A stretch of DNA of 64,000 bases from Meiothermus sp. Pnk-1 (lineage in GTDB: Bacteria > Deinococcota > Deinococci > Deinococcales > Thermaceae), in contig NZ_QKOB01000009.1 of assembly GCF_003226535.1 (NCBI RefSeq), positions 19,892-83,891 on the forward strand. The letters are read 5' to 3'. Position 1 is the first letter of the stretch; each line of letters starts with the position of its first letter. The position numbers were made by a program, and so were the translations under genes. Positions 40,830-49,556 of this stretch are shown here, one piece after another. The notes beneath the pieces are model-generated. The model ran no database searches, was not told the DNA's origin, and worked only from the letters and a program-made list of their open reading frames with translations.

Positions 40830-42638
40830 ATGCATGAGGAAGAAGCCTTTCGCAAGTCGTTCGATGCCAAGCTGGCCCGGCGGATCCTGGTGTATGTGCG
40901 CCCATACTGGAAGCAGGTGGCTTGGGCGCTTTTTGCCTTGGTGATCAGCACCCTCACCGCCGCCTCCACCCCGCTTTTTCTCAAGTATGCCATTGATAAC
41001 GCCATCGTTCCCCGGGAGGCGCTCGAGGCCGTCCAGCGCTATCGGGTACTCCTGGTAGTGGCGGGGCTATTCTTGCTGGTGCGGGCGGTGGACTTCATCG
41101 CCAACTACGCCCAGACCTACCTCATCGGTTGGGTTGGGCAGCACGTGTTGTATGATCTGCGCAGCGAGATCTTTGCCAAGCTGCAACGCCTGCACCTGGG
41201 CTACTTCGACAAGAACCCGGTAGGTCGCCTGATGACCCGGGTGACCTCGGACGTGGATGCCATCAACCAGTTCATCACCGGAGGGTTGGTAGGCCTCATC
41301 GCTGACGTGTTCTTGATCCTGGGGCTGGTCATCTTCATGCTGCTGCTCAACGGGAAGCTGGCCCTGGTGGTGCTGGTGATGATGCCGATCTTTCTAGGGG
41401 TGACCACCTGGATTCGCAACGGGATGCGCGAGTCCTACCGCACTATGCGGCTGCGGCTGGCCAAGGTCAACGCCTCGTTGCAAGAGAACCTGGCGGGGGT
41501 CCAGACCACCCAGCTATTTAGCCGCGAAGCCGAAAACGAGGCCCGCTTCAACCGGCTCTCCCTCGACCTGCGGGCGGCTTGGGTGCAGATCGTGGGATGG
41601 TTTGCCCTCTTTTTTCCCATCGTGGGCTTTTTGGGCGATTTCACGGTGGCCTCGGTGGTGTGGTTTGGCGGGGCTCAGGTGGCGCAGGGGGCCTTGACGC
41701 TAGGGCTGCTGGTGGCCTTTACCGATTACGTGCGGCAGCTCTTCCAGCCGTTGCAAGACCTCTCGGACAAGTTCAACATCTTCCAGGCGGCGATGGCCTC
41801 TGCCGAGCGCATCTTCGGGCTTTTGGACACCCCCGAGGAGGTTGCGGACAAACCTGACGCCAAGCCCGTCCAGCGCTTCCGGGGTGCGATCGCTTTCGAG
41901 GACGTGTGGTTTGCTTACGCCAAGCGGGAAGGGGCTACGGCGGAGGAGTGGGATTGGGTGCTGCGCGGGGTCTCCTTCACAATCCAGCCAGGAGAAAAGA
42001 TCGCCCTGGTAGGGGCCACGGGGGCGGGAAAGACCAGCGTGATCAGCCTGGTGGCCCGCTTTTACGATGTGCAGAAGGGGCGGGTGAGCATCGATGGGAC
42101 CGACGTGCGCGACTACCGCCAGCAGGATTTGCGGCGCTCCATAGGGATCGTGCTGCAAGACCCCTTCCTCTTTAGCGGAAGCATCGAGGCCAACCTGCGG
42201 CTAGGCGAGGAAAGCATCCCCCTCGAGCGCATCCGGGAGGTTGCCCGCTTTGTCGGGGCGGACGAGTTCATCTCGTCCCTACCCCAGGGGTACCAGACGC
42301 TGCTGCACGAGCGGGGAGGAGGGCTTTCGACCGGGCAGAAGCAACTCTTGGCCCTCACCCGGGCCATCCTCCACAACCCCGACATCCTGCTCATCCTCGA
42401 CGAGGCCACCGCCAACGTGGACTCCGAGACCGAGGCCAAGATCCAAGAAGCCCTCTGGCGGGTAATGGAGGGGCGCACCAGCATCATCATCGCCCACCGC
42501 CTCTCCACCATCCGGCATGTAGACCGCATCTTGGTGTTCCGCAAGGGCAAGCTGGTGGAGGAGGGTTCGCACGAGGAGCTGCTCGCTAGAGGAGGGTACT
42601 ACGCCAGGCTCTACGAGTTGCAGTATGCCCAGGGATAA
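40830..42638 (+). CDS. ABC exporter half-transporter, catalytically competent partner
   Basis: This 602-residue protein has a six-helix domain at about 15-330. Walker A GATGAGKTS lies near residue 397, Walker B ILLILDEATANVD near 522 with the catalytic Glu, H-loop IIAHRLS near 553. Its signature is LSTGQKQL, not LSGGQ. In a heterodimer that odd signature faces the Asp-containing Walker B of the first subunit, forming the degenerate site, while this subunit's intact Walker B faces the canonical LSGGQ. The pair therefore fits the asymmetric TM287/288 and TmrAB design. Confidence 0.94.
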   Translation: MHEEEAFRKSFDAKLARRILVYVRPYWKQVAWALFALVISTLTAASTPLFLKYAIDNAIVPREALEAVQRYRVLLVVAGLFLLVRAVDFIANYAQTYLIGWVGQHVLYDLRSEIFAKLQRLHLGYFDKNPVGRLMTRVTSDVDAINQFITGGLVGLIADVFLILGLVIFMLLLNGKLALVVLVMMPIFLGVTTWIRNGMRESYRTMRLRLAKVNASLQENLAGVQTTQLFSREAENEARFNRLSLDLRAAWVQIVGWFALFFPIVGFLGDFTVASVVWFGGAQVAQGALTLGLLVAFTDYVRQLFQPLQDLSDKFNIFQAAMASAERIFGLLDTPEEVADKPDAKPVQRFRGAIAFEDVWFAYAKREGATAEEWDWVLRGVSFTIQPGEKIALVGATGAGKTSVISLVARFYDVQKGRVSIDGTDVRDYRQQDLRRSIGIVLQDPFLFSGSIEANLRLGEESIPLERIREVARFVGADEFISSLPQGYQTLLHERGGGLSTGQKQLLALTRAILHNPDILLILDEATANVDSETEAKIQEALWRVMEGRTSIIIAHRLSTIRHVDRILVFRKGKLVEEGSHEELLARGGYYARLYELQYAQG

Positions 42639-42645
42639 TAAGGTC

Positions 42646-43188
42646 ATGCCTGAGCCTCGTCTCTTTCCTGCCAAGATCGGCATCCTCACCGTCTCTGATC
42701 GGGCCAGCCGTGGAGAGTACCCGGACCAGAGCGGTCCGGCCATCCGGGAGTACCTCACCGAGGTGCTCACCACCCCCTTTGAGGTGGACTACCGGGTCAT
42801 CCCCGATGAGCAGCCCCTCATCGAGCGGGCCCTGATCGAGATGGAAGAGGGGGGCTGTGGGCTGATCCTCACCACCGGTGGGACCGGCCCCGCGCCCCGG
42901 GACGTGACCCCCGAGGCCACCCAGAGGGTGTGTACCCGGATGATGCCGGGCTTCGGCGAGCTGATGCGCAAGGTATCGCTCGAGCAGACCCCCACCGCCA
43001 TCCTCTCCCGCCAGACCGCGGGGATTCGCAACGCCTGCCTGATCGTGAACCTGCCGGGCAAGCCCCGCTCGATCCGGCTCTGCCTGGAGGCGGTGTTTCC
43101 GGCCATCCCTTACTGTCTCGATCTTATTGGAGGGCCGTACCTCGAGGGGGATCCGGGTAAGATCCAAGTGTTTCGGCCCACCGGTTAG
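42646..43188 (+). CDS. Molybdopterin adenylyltransferase-type protein (MogA/MoaB)
   Basis: This 180-residue protein belongs to the MogA/MoaB family that activates molybdopterin by adenylylation before molybdenum insertion. Motifs are IGILTVSDRASRGEYPDQSG near the N-terminus and ILTTGGTGPAPRDVTPEAT near residues 85-103. The C-terminal LPGKPRSIRLCLEAVFPAIP fits MogA. The start ATG 42646 follows AATAAGG; an ATG 21 bp upstream overlaps the end of the ABC gene. No other molybdenum-cofactor genes are near, so the context says nothing further. Confidence 0.92.
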   Translation: MPEPRLFPAKIGILTVSDRASRGEYPDQSGPAIREYLTEVLTTPFEVDYRVIPDEQPLIERALIEMEEGGCGLILTTGGTGPAPRDVTPEATQRVCTRMMPGFGELMRKVSLEQTPTAILSRQTAGIRNACLIVNLPGKPRSIRLCLEAVFPAIPYCLDLIGGPYLEGDPGKIQVFRPTG

Positions 43189-43196
43189 GGGTGCAT

Positions 43197-44366
43197 ATGA
43201 CCTATGCGAAAGCCCTCGAGTGGCTCTACGGCCAGACCCGTTCGGGAGCGCCGCGCGGCACCCGGCGGGTGGGGGAGGTCCTCGAGCGCCTAGGCCACCC
43301 CGAGCGGCGCTTTCCTGCTGTCCACGTCCTGGGTACCAATGGCAAAGGCAGCGTGGTGGCTTACCTGGAGGCCGCCTTCCGCGCTGCCGGGATACGCTAC
43401 GGGGCGACCACCAGCCCGCATCTGGTGGATTTCCGTGAGCGTATCCGTACTCACCAGGGCCTGATCCCCGAGGAGCAGGTGACCCGGTTCGTGGAGTGGG
43501 CCAGGGAGCAGAACTTCATCGAGCATCCGGCCTTCTTCGATCTGGCTACGGCTCTGGCGTTCGAGCATTTCGCCAAGGTAGGGGTCGAGATGGCCGCTGT
43601 GGAGGCGGGGGTAGGGGGGGTGCTGGACGCCACCAACATCCTCTCCGAGGTGCGGCTCACCGTGCTGACCAACGTGGGGGAGGACCACCTCGAGACCTTG
43701 GGGGGTTCGCTCGAGGCGGTAGCCCGGGACAAAGCCGGGGCCTTCCGTCCGGGGGTGCCGGTGATCACCGCGGCGGAGGGGATCGGTCTGGCGGTGGCCC
43801 GCGAGGTGGCGCAGTCGCGGCGGGCCCCGCTTTATGTGCTCGAGCCCGAAGATGCCCTCTTCGAACTGCCGGTGCCCCCGGCGTTGCGGGGGGAGGTACA
43901 GCGGCAGAACGCGCGGCTGGCCGCTGCGGCCTTGCGGCTTTTGGGTTTCCCTGAGCCGGCCATCGTGGAAGGGCTACGGGGGGCGGTCCACCCTGGGCGG
44001 ATGCAGGAACTCGAACAGCAGGGGGTGCGGGTGATCCTCGACGGGGCGCACAACCCCCCGGCAGCCCGAGCACTCGCCGAGGAGTTCTCCGGCTATCACC
44101 TGGTCTACGGGGCTTTTCCCCGCAAGGACTATGCGGCCATGCTGAAGTTTTTGCTTCCCAAAGCCCGCTCGGTGCGCTACACCCGCGCGGGGGTGGGGGC
44201 CCTCCAGGCCGTGCAACTAAGCCTCGTCCATCCCGCTCCTTACTTTGAAGAACCCCTCGAGGCGCTCGAGGACGCCCTGCGCTTTGCCCGACAGGATGGC
44301 GAGCCCGTGCTGGTGACGGGCTCGCTGTATCTGGTAGGGGAGATGCTGAAGGCTAGCGCAGGTTAG
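43197..44366 (+). CDS. folC: Dihydrofolate synthase/folylpolyglutamate synthase
   Basis: This 389-residue Mur-ligase-fold enzyme adds glutamate to dihydropteroate and folates. Visible motifs are the P-loop VLGTNGKGSVVAYLEAAF near residues 45-62, TSPHLVDFRERI, VGGVLDATNIL, LTNVGEDHLETLGGSLEAVARDKAG (quoted in parts) and LDGAHNPPAARAL at the start of the C-terminal domain. ATG 43197 follows AGGGGTG at a short distance; GTG 43191 is an alternative. It follows mogA by 8 bp, probably co-transcribed. Its last 4 bp overlap the end of the convergent lipoprotein gene. Confidence 0.94.
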   Translation: MTYAKALEWLYGQTRSGAPRGTRRVGEVLERLGHPERRFPAVHVLGTNGKGSVVAYLEAAFRAAGIRYGATTSPHLVDFRERIRTHQGLIPEEQVTRFVEWAREQNFIEHPAFFDLATALAFEHFAKVGVEMAAVEAGVGGVLDATNILSEVRLTVLTNVGEDHLETLGGSLEAVARDKAGAFRPGVPVITAAEGIGLAVAREVAQSRRAPLYVLEPEDALFELPVPPALRGEVQRQNARLAAAALRLLGFPEPAIVEGLRGAVHPGRMQELEQQGVRVILDGAHNPPAARALAEEFSGYHLVYGAFPRKDYAAMLKFLLPKARSVRYTRAGVGALQAVQLSLVHPAPYFEEPLEALEDALRFARQDGEPVLVTGSLYLVGEMLKASAG

Positions 44367-45391
44367 CGGGCCGTGGCCGCACCCAATAGCCTCCCGGAAG
44401 CGTCCACGAACTCCACCTGGCTGGCTGCACCGGGCAACTCGAGGATCAGGTAAGGGCTGGTCAGGGCCTGGGTGAGGATAGTCCCGGGCGCGGGCTGCAG
44501 GAGTTCGACCGTGATCCGCCAGTTGCCTGCGCTCGAGGTTGCACCCACAAAGCGCACCCCATATCCGCCGGTGGGTTTTTGGCCTACAAAGAAGGCGGCG
44601 ATGCTGTACCGACTGAAATTCACTTCGGGTGCTGCCGGACGGGGTAGGATGTTGCCCGTCGCCAGTGCCCAGAGCTGGGCGAAGCTGCTGGCCGAGGTAG
44701 CCAGGAAAGCCTGCGGAGCGGAGTCGGTGTAAGCGGAGCTAGCCCCCTGCCGTAGCACCCGCACTTCGGACGAATTCCCTCCCATGATGGCCCCCTCGCT
44801 CTCGAGCCCGTACTGCACTTCCACGGCGGTGATGCGGTAGTTCTGCGGGGCTGGCTCCAGCCCCAAAGCCGGTAGCACCGGCTGGGCGAGCTGGTAGAGC
44901 ACCACCTCTTTCCCTCCTCGTCGGGCCAACACCTCTTGTAGCACCGCTGCGTTTTCTGCTTCGCTAAGCCCTTCCAGGCGCGGGGTATCGGGGGTGAGGA
45001 GGTTTTGCCCGTCTTGGGGGGTGAGCCGTGACCAACCCTTGTCGTATACCCAGGCTGAGCGCACGGCCCTCTGCCCGCGGACTACGATGGCTGCTCCTGC
45101 CCGGCTGGCCCGGAGGGGGGCGGGCCAGGGCGGGGCTACCTCGCGCAGCACCGGTTGCCCATTGGCGGCTAGGGCGTCGGGCACCGACCGGGCAGCTTGA
45201 GGCGCAACGCGCTCTAAGCGCACGTTCTGGCCGCTGAGCTGGATGGTTTGCGGGTTGCCGTAGAAGTAGTCCCAGCGCTCGGTGGCGTCGCTGAAAAGTA
45301 CTTGGATTTCGCTTACCTGGTAGGCTGGGGGCTTTTGGAGGATACAGCCCGCCAGGCTCAGCAGCATCAATACCTCCAGAATTCGCCTCAT
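44363..45391 (-). CDS. Lipoprotein with a C-terminal PrcB-like domain
   Basis: This 342-residue protein begins MRRILEVLMLLSLAGC, a lipoprotein signal with lipobox LAGC (Cys about 16). The C-terminal third, VNFSRYSIAAFFVGQKPTGG through LTSPYLILELP, matches the PrcB_C domain, named from the PrcB subunit of the dentilisin protease complex of Treponema. The middle region is unrecognised. TAAGAT at 45398-45403 ends 6 nt before ATG, suggesting a leaderless message. It may be an accessory of a surface protease, but none is encoded beside it. Confidence 0.75.
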   Translation of the reverse strand: MRRILEVLMLLSLAGCILQKPPAYQVSEIQVLFSDATERWDYFYGNPQTIQLSGQNVRLERVAPQAARSVPDALAANGQPVLREVAPPWPAPLRASRAGAAIVVRGQRAVRSAWVYDKGWSRLTPQDGQNLLTPDTPRLEGLSEAENAAVLQEVLARRGGKEVVLYQLAQPVLPALGLEPAPQNYRITAVEVQYGLESEGAIMGGNSSEVRVLRQGASSAYTDSAPQAFLATSASSFAQLWALATGNILPRPAAPEVNFSRYSIAAFFVGQKPTGGYGVRFVGATSSAGNWRITVELLQPAPGTILTQALTSPYLILELPGAASQVEFVDASGRLLGAATAR

Positions 45392-45456
45392 GCTCTCATC
45401 TTAAAGCCTGGATAGAGTTCCCGGTGAAGCGTGGCTAATAAAGGCTTGATGTCGCC

Positions 45457-46347
45457 CTAGCGCAAGGCCCGCGGATCGAGGGCGTCGCGCAGCCCATCCC
45501 CTAGCAGGTTGAAAGCCAGCACGGTGAGCATGATGAAGAGCCCGGGGAAGATCATCGTCCAGGGGGAGTTGGTGGCATAACCGCCGCGGAAGGCGTCGGA
45601 GAGCATGGCTCCCCATTCAGGGGCAGGGGGTTGGGCACCCAGGCCCAAGAACCCTAAAGCCGCCGTCTCTAGCGTAGCCGTGCCGATGGAGAGGGTGGCC
45701 TGCACGATGATCGGGGGCAAAGCGCTGGGCAGGAGGTGGCGCAACAGGATTCGGGGGTTGGAGGCCCCCAGGGCGTTCGCGGCTTGGATGTACTCGAACT
45801 CCCGCGCGGAGAGCACCACGCTGCGGGTGAGGCGCACGTACACCGGGATCTGGGTGATCGAGACCGCGATCATGGCGTTGGTGAGGCTGGGGCCCACCAC
45901 CGCCACGATGGCGATGGCTAGGAGCGTGCTGGGGAAGGCCAACAGGATATCGGTGAGCCAACCGATGCCTACCTCGAGCCCTCCGCGGAAGTATCCGGCC
46001 AAAAGCCCCAGCGAGGTGCCGATCAGCAAGCTAATGCTCACCGCCAAAAGCCCTACGCGCAAGCTGATGCGGCTGCCGTGGAGGACCCGGGTAAAGACGT
46101 CGCGGCCCAGATTGTCGGTGCCGAAGATGTGCTCTGCCGAAGGGGGCTTGAGCCTTTCGAGGTAGTTGCGGTCGGTGGTGGGGTCATAGGGCTTGAGAAC
46201 CGGGGCCAGCAGGGCCATCAAGATCAACAAAATGGCCAATACCAGTCCGATTCTGCCCGAAGTGGACCTGCTGAACCGGCGAAAGGCAAGACGGGTAGGG
46301 GTTTCGGTAGGGGGTTTGGGTTTGACTGCCTCGGCTGCACTGGCCAT
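45457..46347 (-). CDS. DppC/OppC-type ABC transporter permease (second system)
   Basis: This 296-residue permease has a first helix IGLVLAILLILMALLAPVL, the conserved HIFGTDNLGRDVFTRVLHGS segment and an EAA loop EFEYIQAANALGASNPRILL near residues 188-207. It pairs with the DppB-type permease encoded 67 bp upstream (46415-47419). GAGGAAG precedes its ATG 46347. The operon carries no ATPase genes in this window and ends with this gene; the next gene downstream, the PrcB-domain lipoprotein, has its own promoter. Confidence 0.93.
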   Translation of the reverse strand: MASAAEAVKPKPPTETPTRLAFRRFSRSTSGRIGLVLAILLILMALLAPVLKPYDPTTDRNYLERLKPPSAEHIFGTDNLGRDVFTRVLHGSRISLRVGLLAVSISLLIGTSLGLLAGYFRGGLEVGIGWLTDILLAFPSTLLAIAIVAVVGPSLTNAMIAVSITQIPVYVRLTRSVVLSAREFEYIQAANALGASNPRILLRHLLPSALPPIIVQATLSIGTATLETAALGFLGLGAQPPAPEWGAMLSDAFRGGYATNSPWTMIFPGLFIMLTVLAFNLLGDGLRDALDPRALR

Positions 46348-46414
46348 ACTTCCTCACAAAACAAGGCCGAACCCTAAACAAGGCCAGGGGTCCGAACGGA
46401 AAGCGGTTTGGCGT

Positions 46415-47419
46415 TCATTGGTATTGAATCCTCGGGTCGAGCAGGGCGTAGGAGAGGTCCACCAGCAAGTTGACCACCACGAAGACCAAAGCCACAAAGA
46501 CCACCCCGCCCTGCACCACTGGGTAGTCGCGGTTTAGGATACCCTCGTATAGCCACAGGCCGATCCCAGGCCAGCTAAAGATGGTCTCGGTGAGGATGGC
46601 TCCGCCCAGCAGGGTGCCGAACTGTAAGCCGATGATGGTTACGACCGGCAACAGGGCGTTTTTGAGGGCATGGCGGAAGATTACCACGCGCTCGGCTAGC
46701 CCCTTGGCGCGCGCGGTACGTACGTAGTCCTGGGAGAGCACCTCGAGCATCGCGCTGCGGGTGATGCGCATCAAAATCGCCAGCGGGATGGTCCCTAGGG
46801 TGAGTGCGGGAAGGAGGAGATGGGAAAGCACGTCGCCTAGGGCCTTGCGCTGGAGCAGCGCGTCGAGCAGAAAGAACCCGCTAATGCTCTTGAAGGTGTT
46901 GCCCTCTTCGATGGAGATGCGACCGCTGGGGGGCAGCCAGTGGAGGTTGACGGCGAAAAGGTAGATGAGGAGAAGCCCCAACCAGAACACCGGCATCGAG
47001 ACCCCGATCAGGGAAAAGATGGTGGAGATATTGTCCCATAGGCTGTTCTTGCGCACCGCCGCCAGGATGCCCAGGGGAACCCCCAGAATCACCGCGATCA
47101 GCATGGCCGAAAGGGAAAGCTCGAAGGTCGCGGGCCAGCGGCTGGCCAACTGGTCACGGATGGGGAGCAGGTTGAAAATACTCCTGCCCAAATCGCCGCT
47201 CAAGAGGTCGCGCAGGAACAGTACGTACTGAGCTGGAAGGGGCCGGTTGAGCCCCAGGCGCTCGCGCAGCGCCTCTACCTGCTCAGGGGAGGCTCGTTCA
47301 CCCAGCAGAACTACCGCAGGGTCGCCGGGGATGAGGTGCAAAAACAGAAAGACCAAAAGCGAGATCCCTAGGAGTACCGGGATCAGGCCGAGTAAGCGTC
47401 GTCCGGTGTAGGCCCACAT
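46415..47419 (-). CDS. DppB/OppB-type ABC transporter permease (second system)
   Basis: This 334-residue permease has about six helices, with the N-terminal GIDPAV-type region here reading PGDPAVVLLGERASPEQVEALRE (in parts). The EAA loop RTARAKGLAERVVIFRHALK is identical over 20 residues to that of the first DppB-like protein, although other regions differ (for example the external loop RISIEEGNTFKSISG). Identity only at the ATPase-docking loop suggests that both systems use one set of ATPases. The binding-protein gene is 457 bp upstream on the same strand, with a small gene on the opposite strand between them. Confidence 0.93.
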   Translation of the reverse strand: MWAYTGRRLLGLIPVLLGISLLVFLFLHLIPGDPAVVLLGERASPEQVEALRERLGLNRPLPAQYVLFLRDLLSGDLGRSIFNLLPIRDQLASRWPATFELSLSAMLIAVILGVPLGILAAVRKNSLWDNISTIFSLIGVSMPVFWLGLLLIYLFAVNLHWLPPSGRISIEEGNTFKSISGFFLLDALLQRKALGDVLSHLLLPALTLGTIPLAILMRITRSAMLEVLSQDYVRTARAKGLAERVVIFRHALKNALLPVVTIIGLQFGTLLGGAILTETIFSWPGIGLWLYEGILNRDYPVVQGGVVFVALVFVVVNLLVDLSYALLDPRIQYQ

Positions 47420-47525
47420 GCGATACCTTCAGATGATATCCGGCCGGGCGGGGATTGTGAACCCCGCCAAAAGGGGGCTCTGGGCGCTAGGGAAAGCCGT
47501 TTTTCTCCTTGTGGAGGTATGGGGA

Positions 47526-47531
47526 TATAAT
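47526..47531 (+). promoter_or_regulatory. -10 box of the small membrane protein gene
   Basis: TATAAT, an exact consensus -10, lies 30 bp before ATG 47562. No good -35 is seen at 16-18 bp. The gene's ribosome site AAAGGAGAAG falls in the leader. Confidence 0.55.
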
Positions 47532-47561
47532 AAAAGCGCAAGCCCAAGGAAAGGAGAAGCC

Positions 47562-47822
47562 ATGAGTTGGATTGTTGCCATCATTGTGGGGGCGATTATC
47601 GGATGGCTCGCCAGCAGCGTGATGGGCGAGCGGGAGGGGCTGGTGGGCAAGATCGTCATCGGCATTGTGGGTTCCCTGCTGGCCAAGTGGCTTTTCGCTG
47701 ACGTGTTGCACATCGGGGGAGCGGCCTCGGCAGGGACGTTCACCATCGCCGGGTTGATTTGGGGGGTGATCGGAGCGATCCTCCTGATCTGGGTGTTGAG
47801 GGCTTTGAAACTCGTTCGTTAA
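47562..47822 (+). CDS. GlsB/YeaQ/YmgE-family small membrane protein
   Basis: The protein has 86 residues with three hydrophobic glycine-rich helices, starting SWIVAIIVGAIIGWLASSVMG. It matches the transglycosylase-associated/stress-induced GlsB-YeaQ family, whose members are linked to general stress and envelope response; the biochemical role is unknown. ATG 47562 has a strong AAAGGAG upstream and a consensus TATAAT at 47526. It is on the plus strand between the binding protein and permease genes of the second peptide transporter. Confidence 0.88.
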   Translation: MSWIVAIIVGAIIGWLASSVMGEREGLVGKIVIGIVGSLLAKWLFADVLHIGGAASAGTFTIAGLIWGVIGAILLIWVLRALKLVR

Positions 47823-47836
47823 ACACGGCGTAAAGC

Positions 47837-47865
47837 CAGGGGCGTACCGCCGGTACGCCCCTGGG
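47837..47865. terminator. Bidirectional terminator hairpin
   Basis: CCAGGGGCGTACC and GGTACGCCCCTGG form a perfect 13-bp stem with loop GCC, between the convergent stops of the small membrane protein gene and the family 5 binding protein gene. T-tracts are short on both sides. Confidence 0.75.
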
Positions 47866-47875
47866 TGGGTTAGGG

Positions 47876-49486
47876 TTAGCGGCTGGCGGAGGAGCTAGCC
47901 TTGGTGATGTCCTCGAAGGACTCCGAACCCAAGGGGCTCGGTACCCAGCCGCTAATATTCTTACGCTTGGCCACTAGCGGTTGGCTGTGGACGATGGGGA
48001 TACGCAGGGCCAGGTTGAAGGTCAGCTCGTCTACCTGCTGGTAGATCTTGGTCCGCTCGGCGGGGTTGGAGGTGGAAGAACCCTTGGCCAGCAGATCGTT
48101 GAGCTCTTTGACGTCCAGCGGCTTGCCGGAGGGGTCAAAGAGGTCGCTGATGGGGGAAGCGAAGTGAGGATCGAAGAAGTTCGAGGGGTCACCGTAGTCG
48201 CCGGTCCAGCCCAGCATGTAGGCCTGGAAGCCGGGGGCCTTTTTGCGGTCCTCGAGGTAGGTGGCCCAGTCCTTGGTTTGGAGCTTGACCCGGATGCCGA
48301 TGGCGCTTAGGTCGGCGCTCATGGCCTCGGCGATCTCCTTAGGGGTGGGGAAGTAGGGGCGAGAGACCGGCATGTACCACAGCTCGAGGTCAAAGCCGTT
48401 GGGGTATCCCGCCTCGGCCAGCATCTGCTTGGCCCGCTGCGGGTTGTACTCGTAATCGCTGACTTTGCTTGACCAGAAGCTCTTCATCGCGGCCGGGGTG
48501 AAGTGCCCGTTGGTGGTCCCTAGGTCGCCCCAGAAGGCCTTGACGATCTCCTTTTTGTTGATCGCCATGGCGATGGCCTGACGCACCCGTACGTCGGAGA
48601 GGGGTTTGTAGGCGGGGTTCAGGGCCAGGTAGCCCACGTTGAAAGAGGGGCGGAACACCGCGTCGAGGTTGCGGTCGCCTTGTATGTCCTTGAGGTTGGC
48701 CGGGGGGATATCGGTGGTGAAGTCAATCGAACCGGCCTTGAGCTCCGCCAGGCGGGCTGCCGGGTCCTTGATAAAGCGCATCACCACCTGATCTACCTTG
48801 GGAGAACCTTTTTTCCAGAAGTTCGCGTTCTTTTCCAGGATCAGCCGGTCCCCGGCCCGCCACTCCTTGAACTTGAACGGGCCGGTGCCCACCGCCCCGC
48901 CTGCGGCGGTGCCGTACTTGGCCCCTTGGGCTTTGATGGCCGCTGGGGAGGCGATGCCGAAGTAGCCCGAACCGATGGCGACGGGGAAGTAGGGGATGGG
49001 GTTGGCGAAGGTGAAGCGGATGGTGTACTTGTCCACCACGGTAATGTTCTGGAGGAAGGAGCCCTTATCCCCCTTGAACCCGCCGAAGAGTTCACCCCAG
49101 ATCTCGTAGTTGGCCCCCTGGTTGATGCGGGTAGGGTCTTTGGGGTCCCACCAGCGGTTGACGTTGAAGGCCACCGCGTTGGCGTCGAAGTCGGTGCCGT
49201 CGTGGAACTTGACCCCCTGGCGCAGCCGCATAGTCCAGGTCTTGCCGTCCGCCGAGGCAAACCAGCTCGTCGCCAGACCGGCTACCGGCTCGGTAGAGCC
49301 CGCCTTGAAGTCCACCAGGGTGTCGTAGATCTGTCGCTGCGCGTAGATCGAGATCCCGTCGGTGATGTTGCCTGGCTCGAGGCTCACCGGTTCGCCGTTG
49401 GACCCGAATACCAGGGTTTTCTGGGCGAAGCCAAGCGTGCCAAAAGCGGCGATTGCCAGCATTAGCCATCGCTTTCTCAATTTCAT
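47876..49486 (-). CDS. Family 5 extracellular solute-binding protein (second system)
   Basis: This 536-residue SBP_bac_5 protein has a signal peptide (KRWLMLAIAAFGTLGFA, cleavage before QKTL) and no lipobox. Family landmarks include WTMRLRQGVKFHDGTDFDANA (in parts), VAFNVNRWWDP, VRVRQAIAMAINKKEIV and MLAEAGYPNGFDLELWYM. It should bind peptides or sugars for the DppBC pair at 45.5-47.4 kb. ATG 49486 follows AAAGGAG closely; GTG 49489 is an alternative. The promoter lies at 49511-49540. Confidence 0.93.
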   Translation of the reverse strand: MKLRKRWLMLAIAAFGTLGFAQKTLVFGSNGEPVSLEPGNITDGISIYAQRQIYDTLVDFKAGSTEPVAGLATSWFASADGKTWTMRLRQGVKFHDGTDFDANAVAFNVNRWWDPKDPTRINQGANYEIWGELFGGFKGDKGSFLQNITVVDKYTIRFTFANPIPYFPVAIGSGYFGIASPAAIKAQGAKYGTAAGGAVGTGPFKFKEWRAGDRLILEKNANFWKKGSPKVDQVVMRFIKDPAARLAELKAGSIDFTTDIPPANLKDIQGDRNLDAVFRPSFNVGYLALNPAYKPLSDVRVRQAIAMAINKKEIVKAFWGDLGTTNGHFTPAAMKSFWSSKVSDYEYNPQRAKQMLAEAGYPNGFDLELWYMPVSRPYFPTPKEIAEAMSADLSAIGIRVKLQTKDWATYLEDRKKAPGFQAYMLGWTGDYGDPSNFFDPHFASPISDLFDPSGKPLDVKELNDLLAKGSSTSNPAERTKIYQQVDELTFNLALRIPIVHSQPLVAKRKNISGWVPSPLGSESFEDITKASSSASR

Positions 49487-49510
49487 CACTCCTTTCCTTG
49501 CACGCCCCAG

Positions 49511-49540
49511 AGTATACGCTGAGCTTTGCTCTGGCTACAA
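49511..49540 (-). promoter_or_regulatory. Promoter of the second binding protein gene
   Basis: Minus-strand -35 TTGTAG (49535-49540), 18-bp spacer, -10 TATACT (49511-49516). The leader to ATG 49486 is about 17 nt and contains AAAGGAG. Confidence 0.65.
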
Positions 49541-49556
49541 TCCCCTGACCCTTGAG

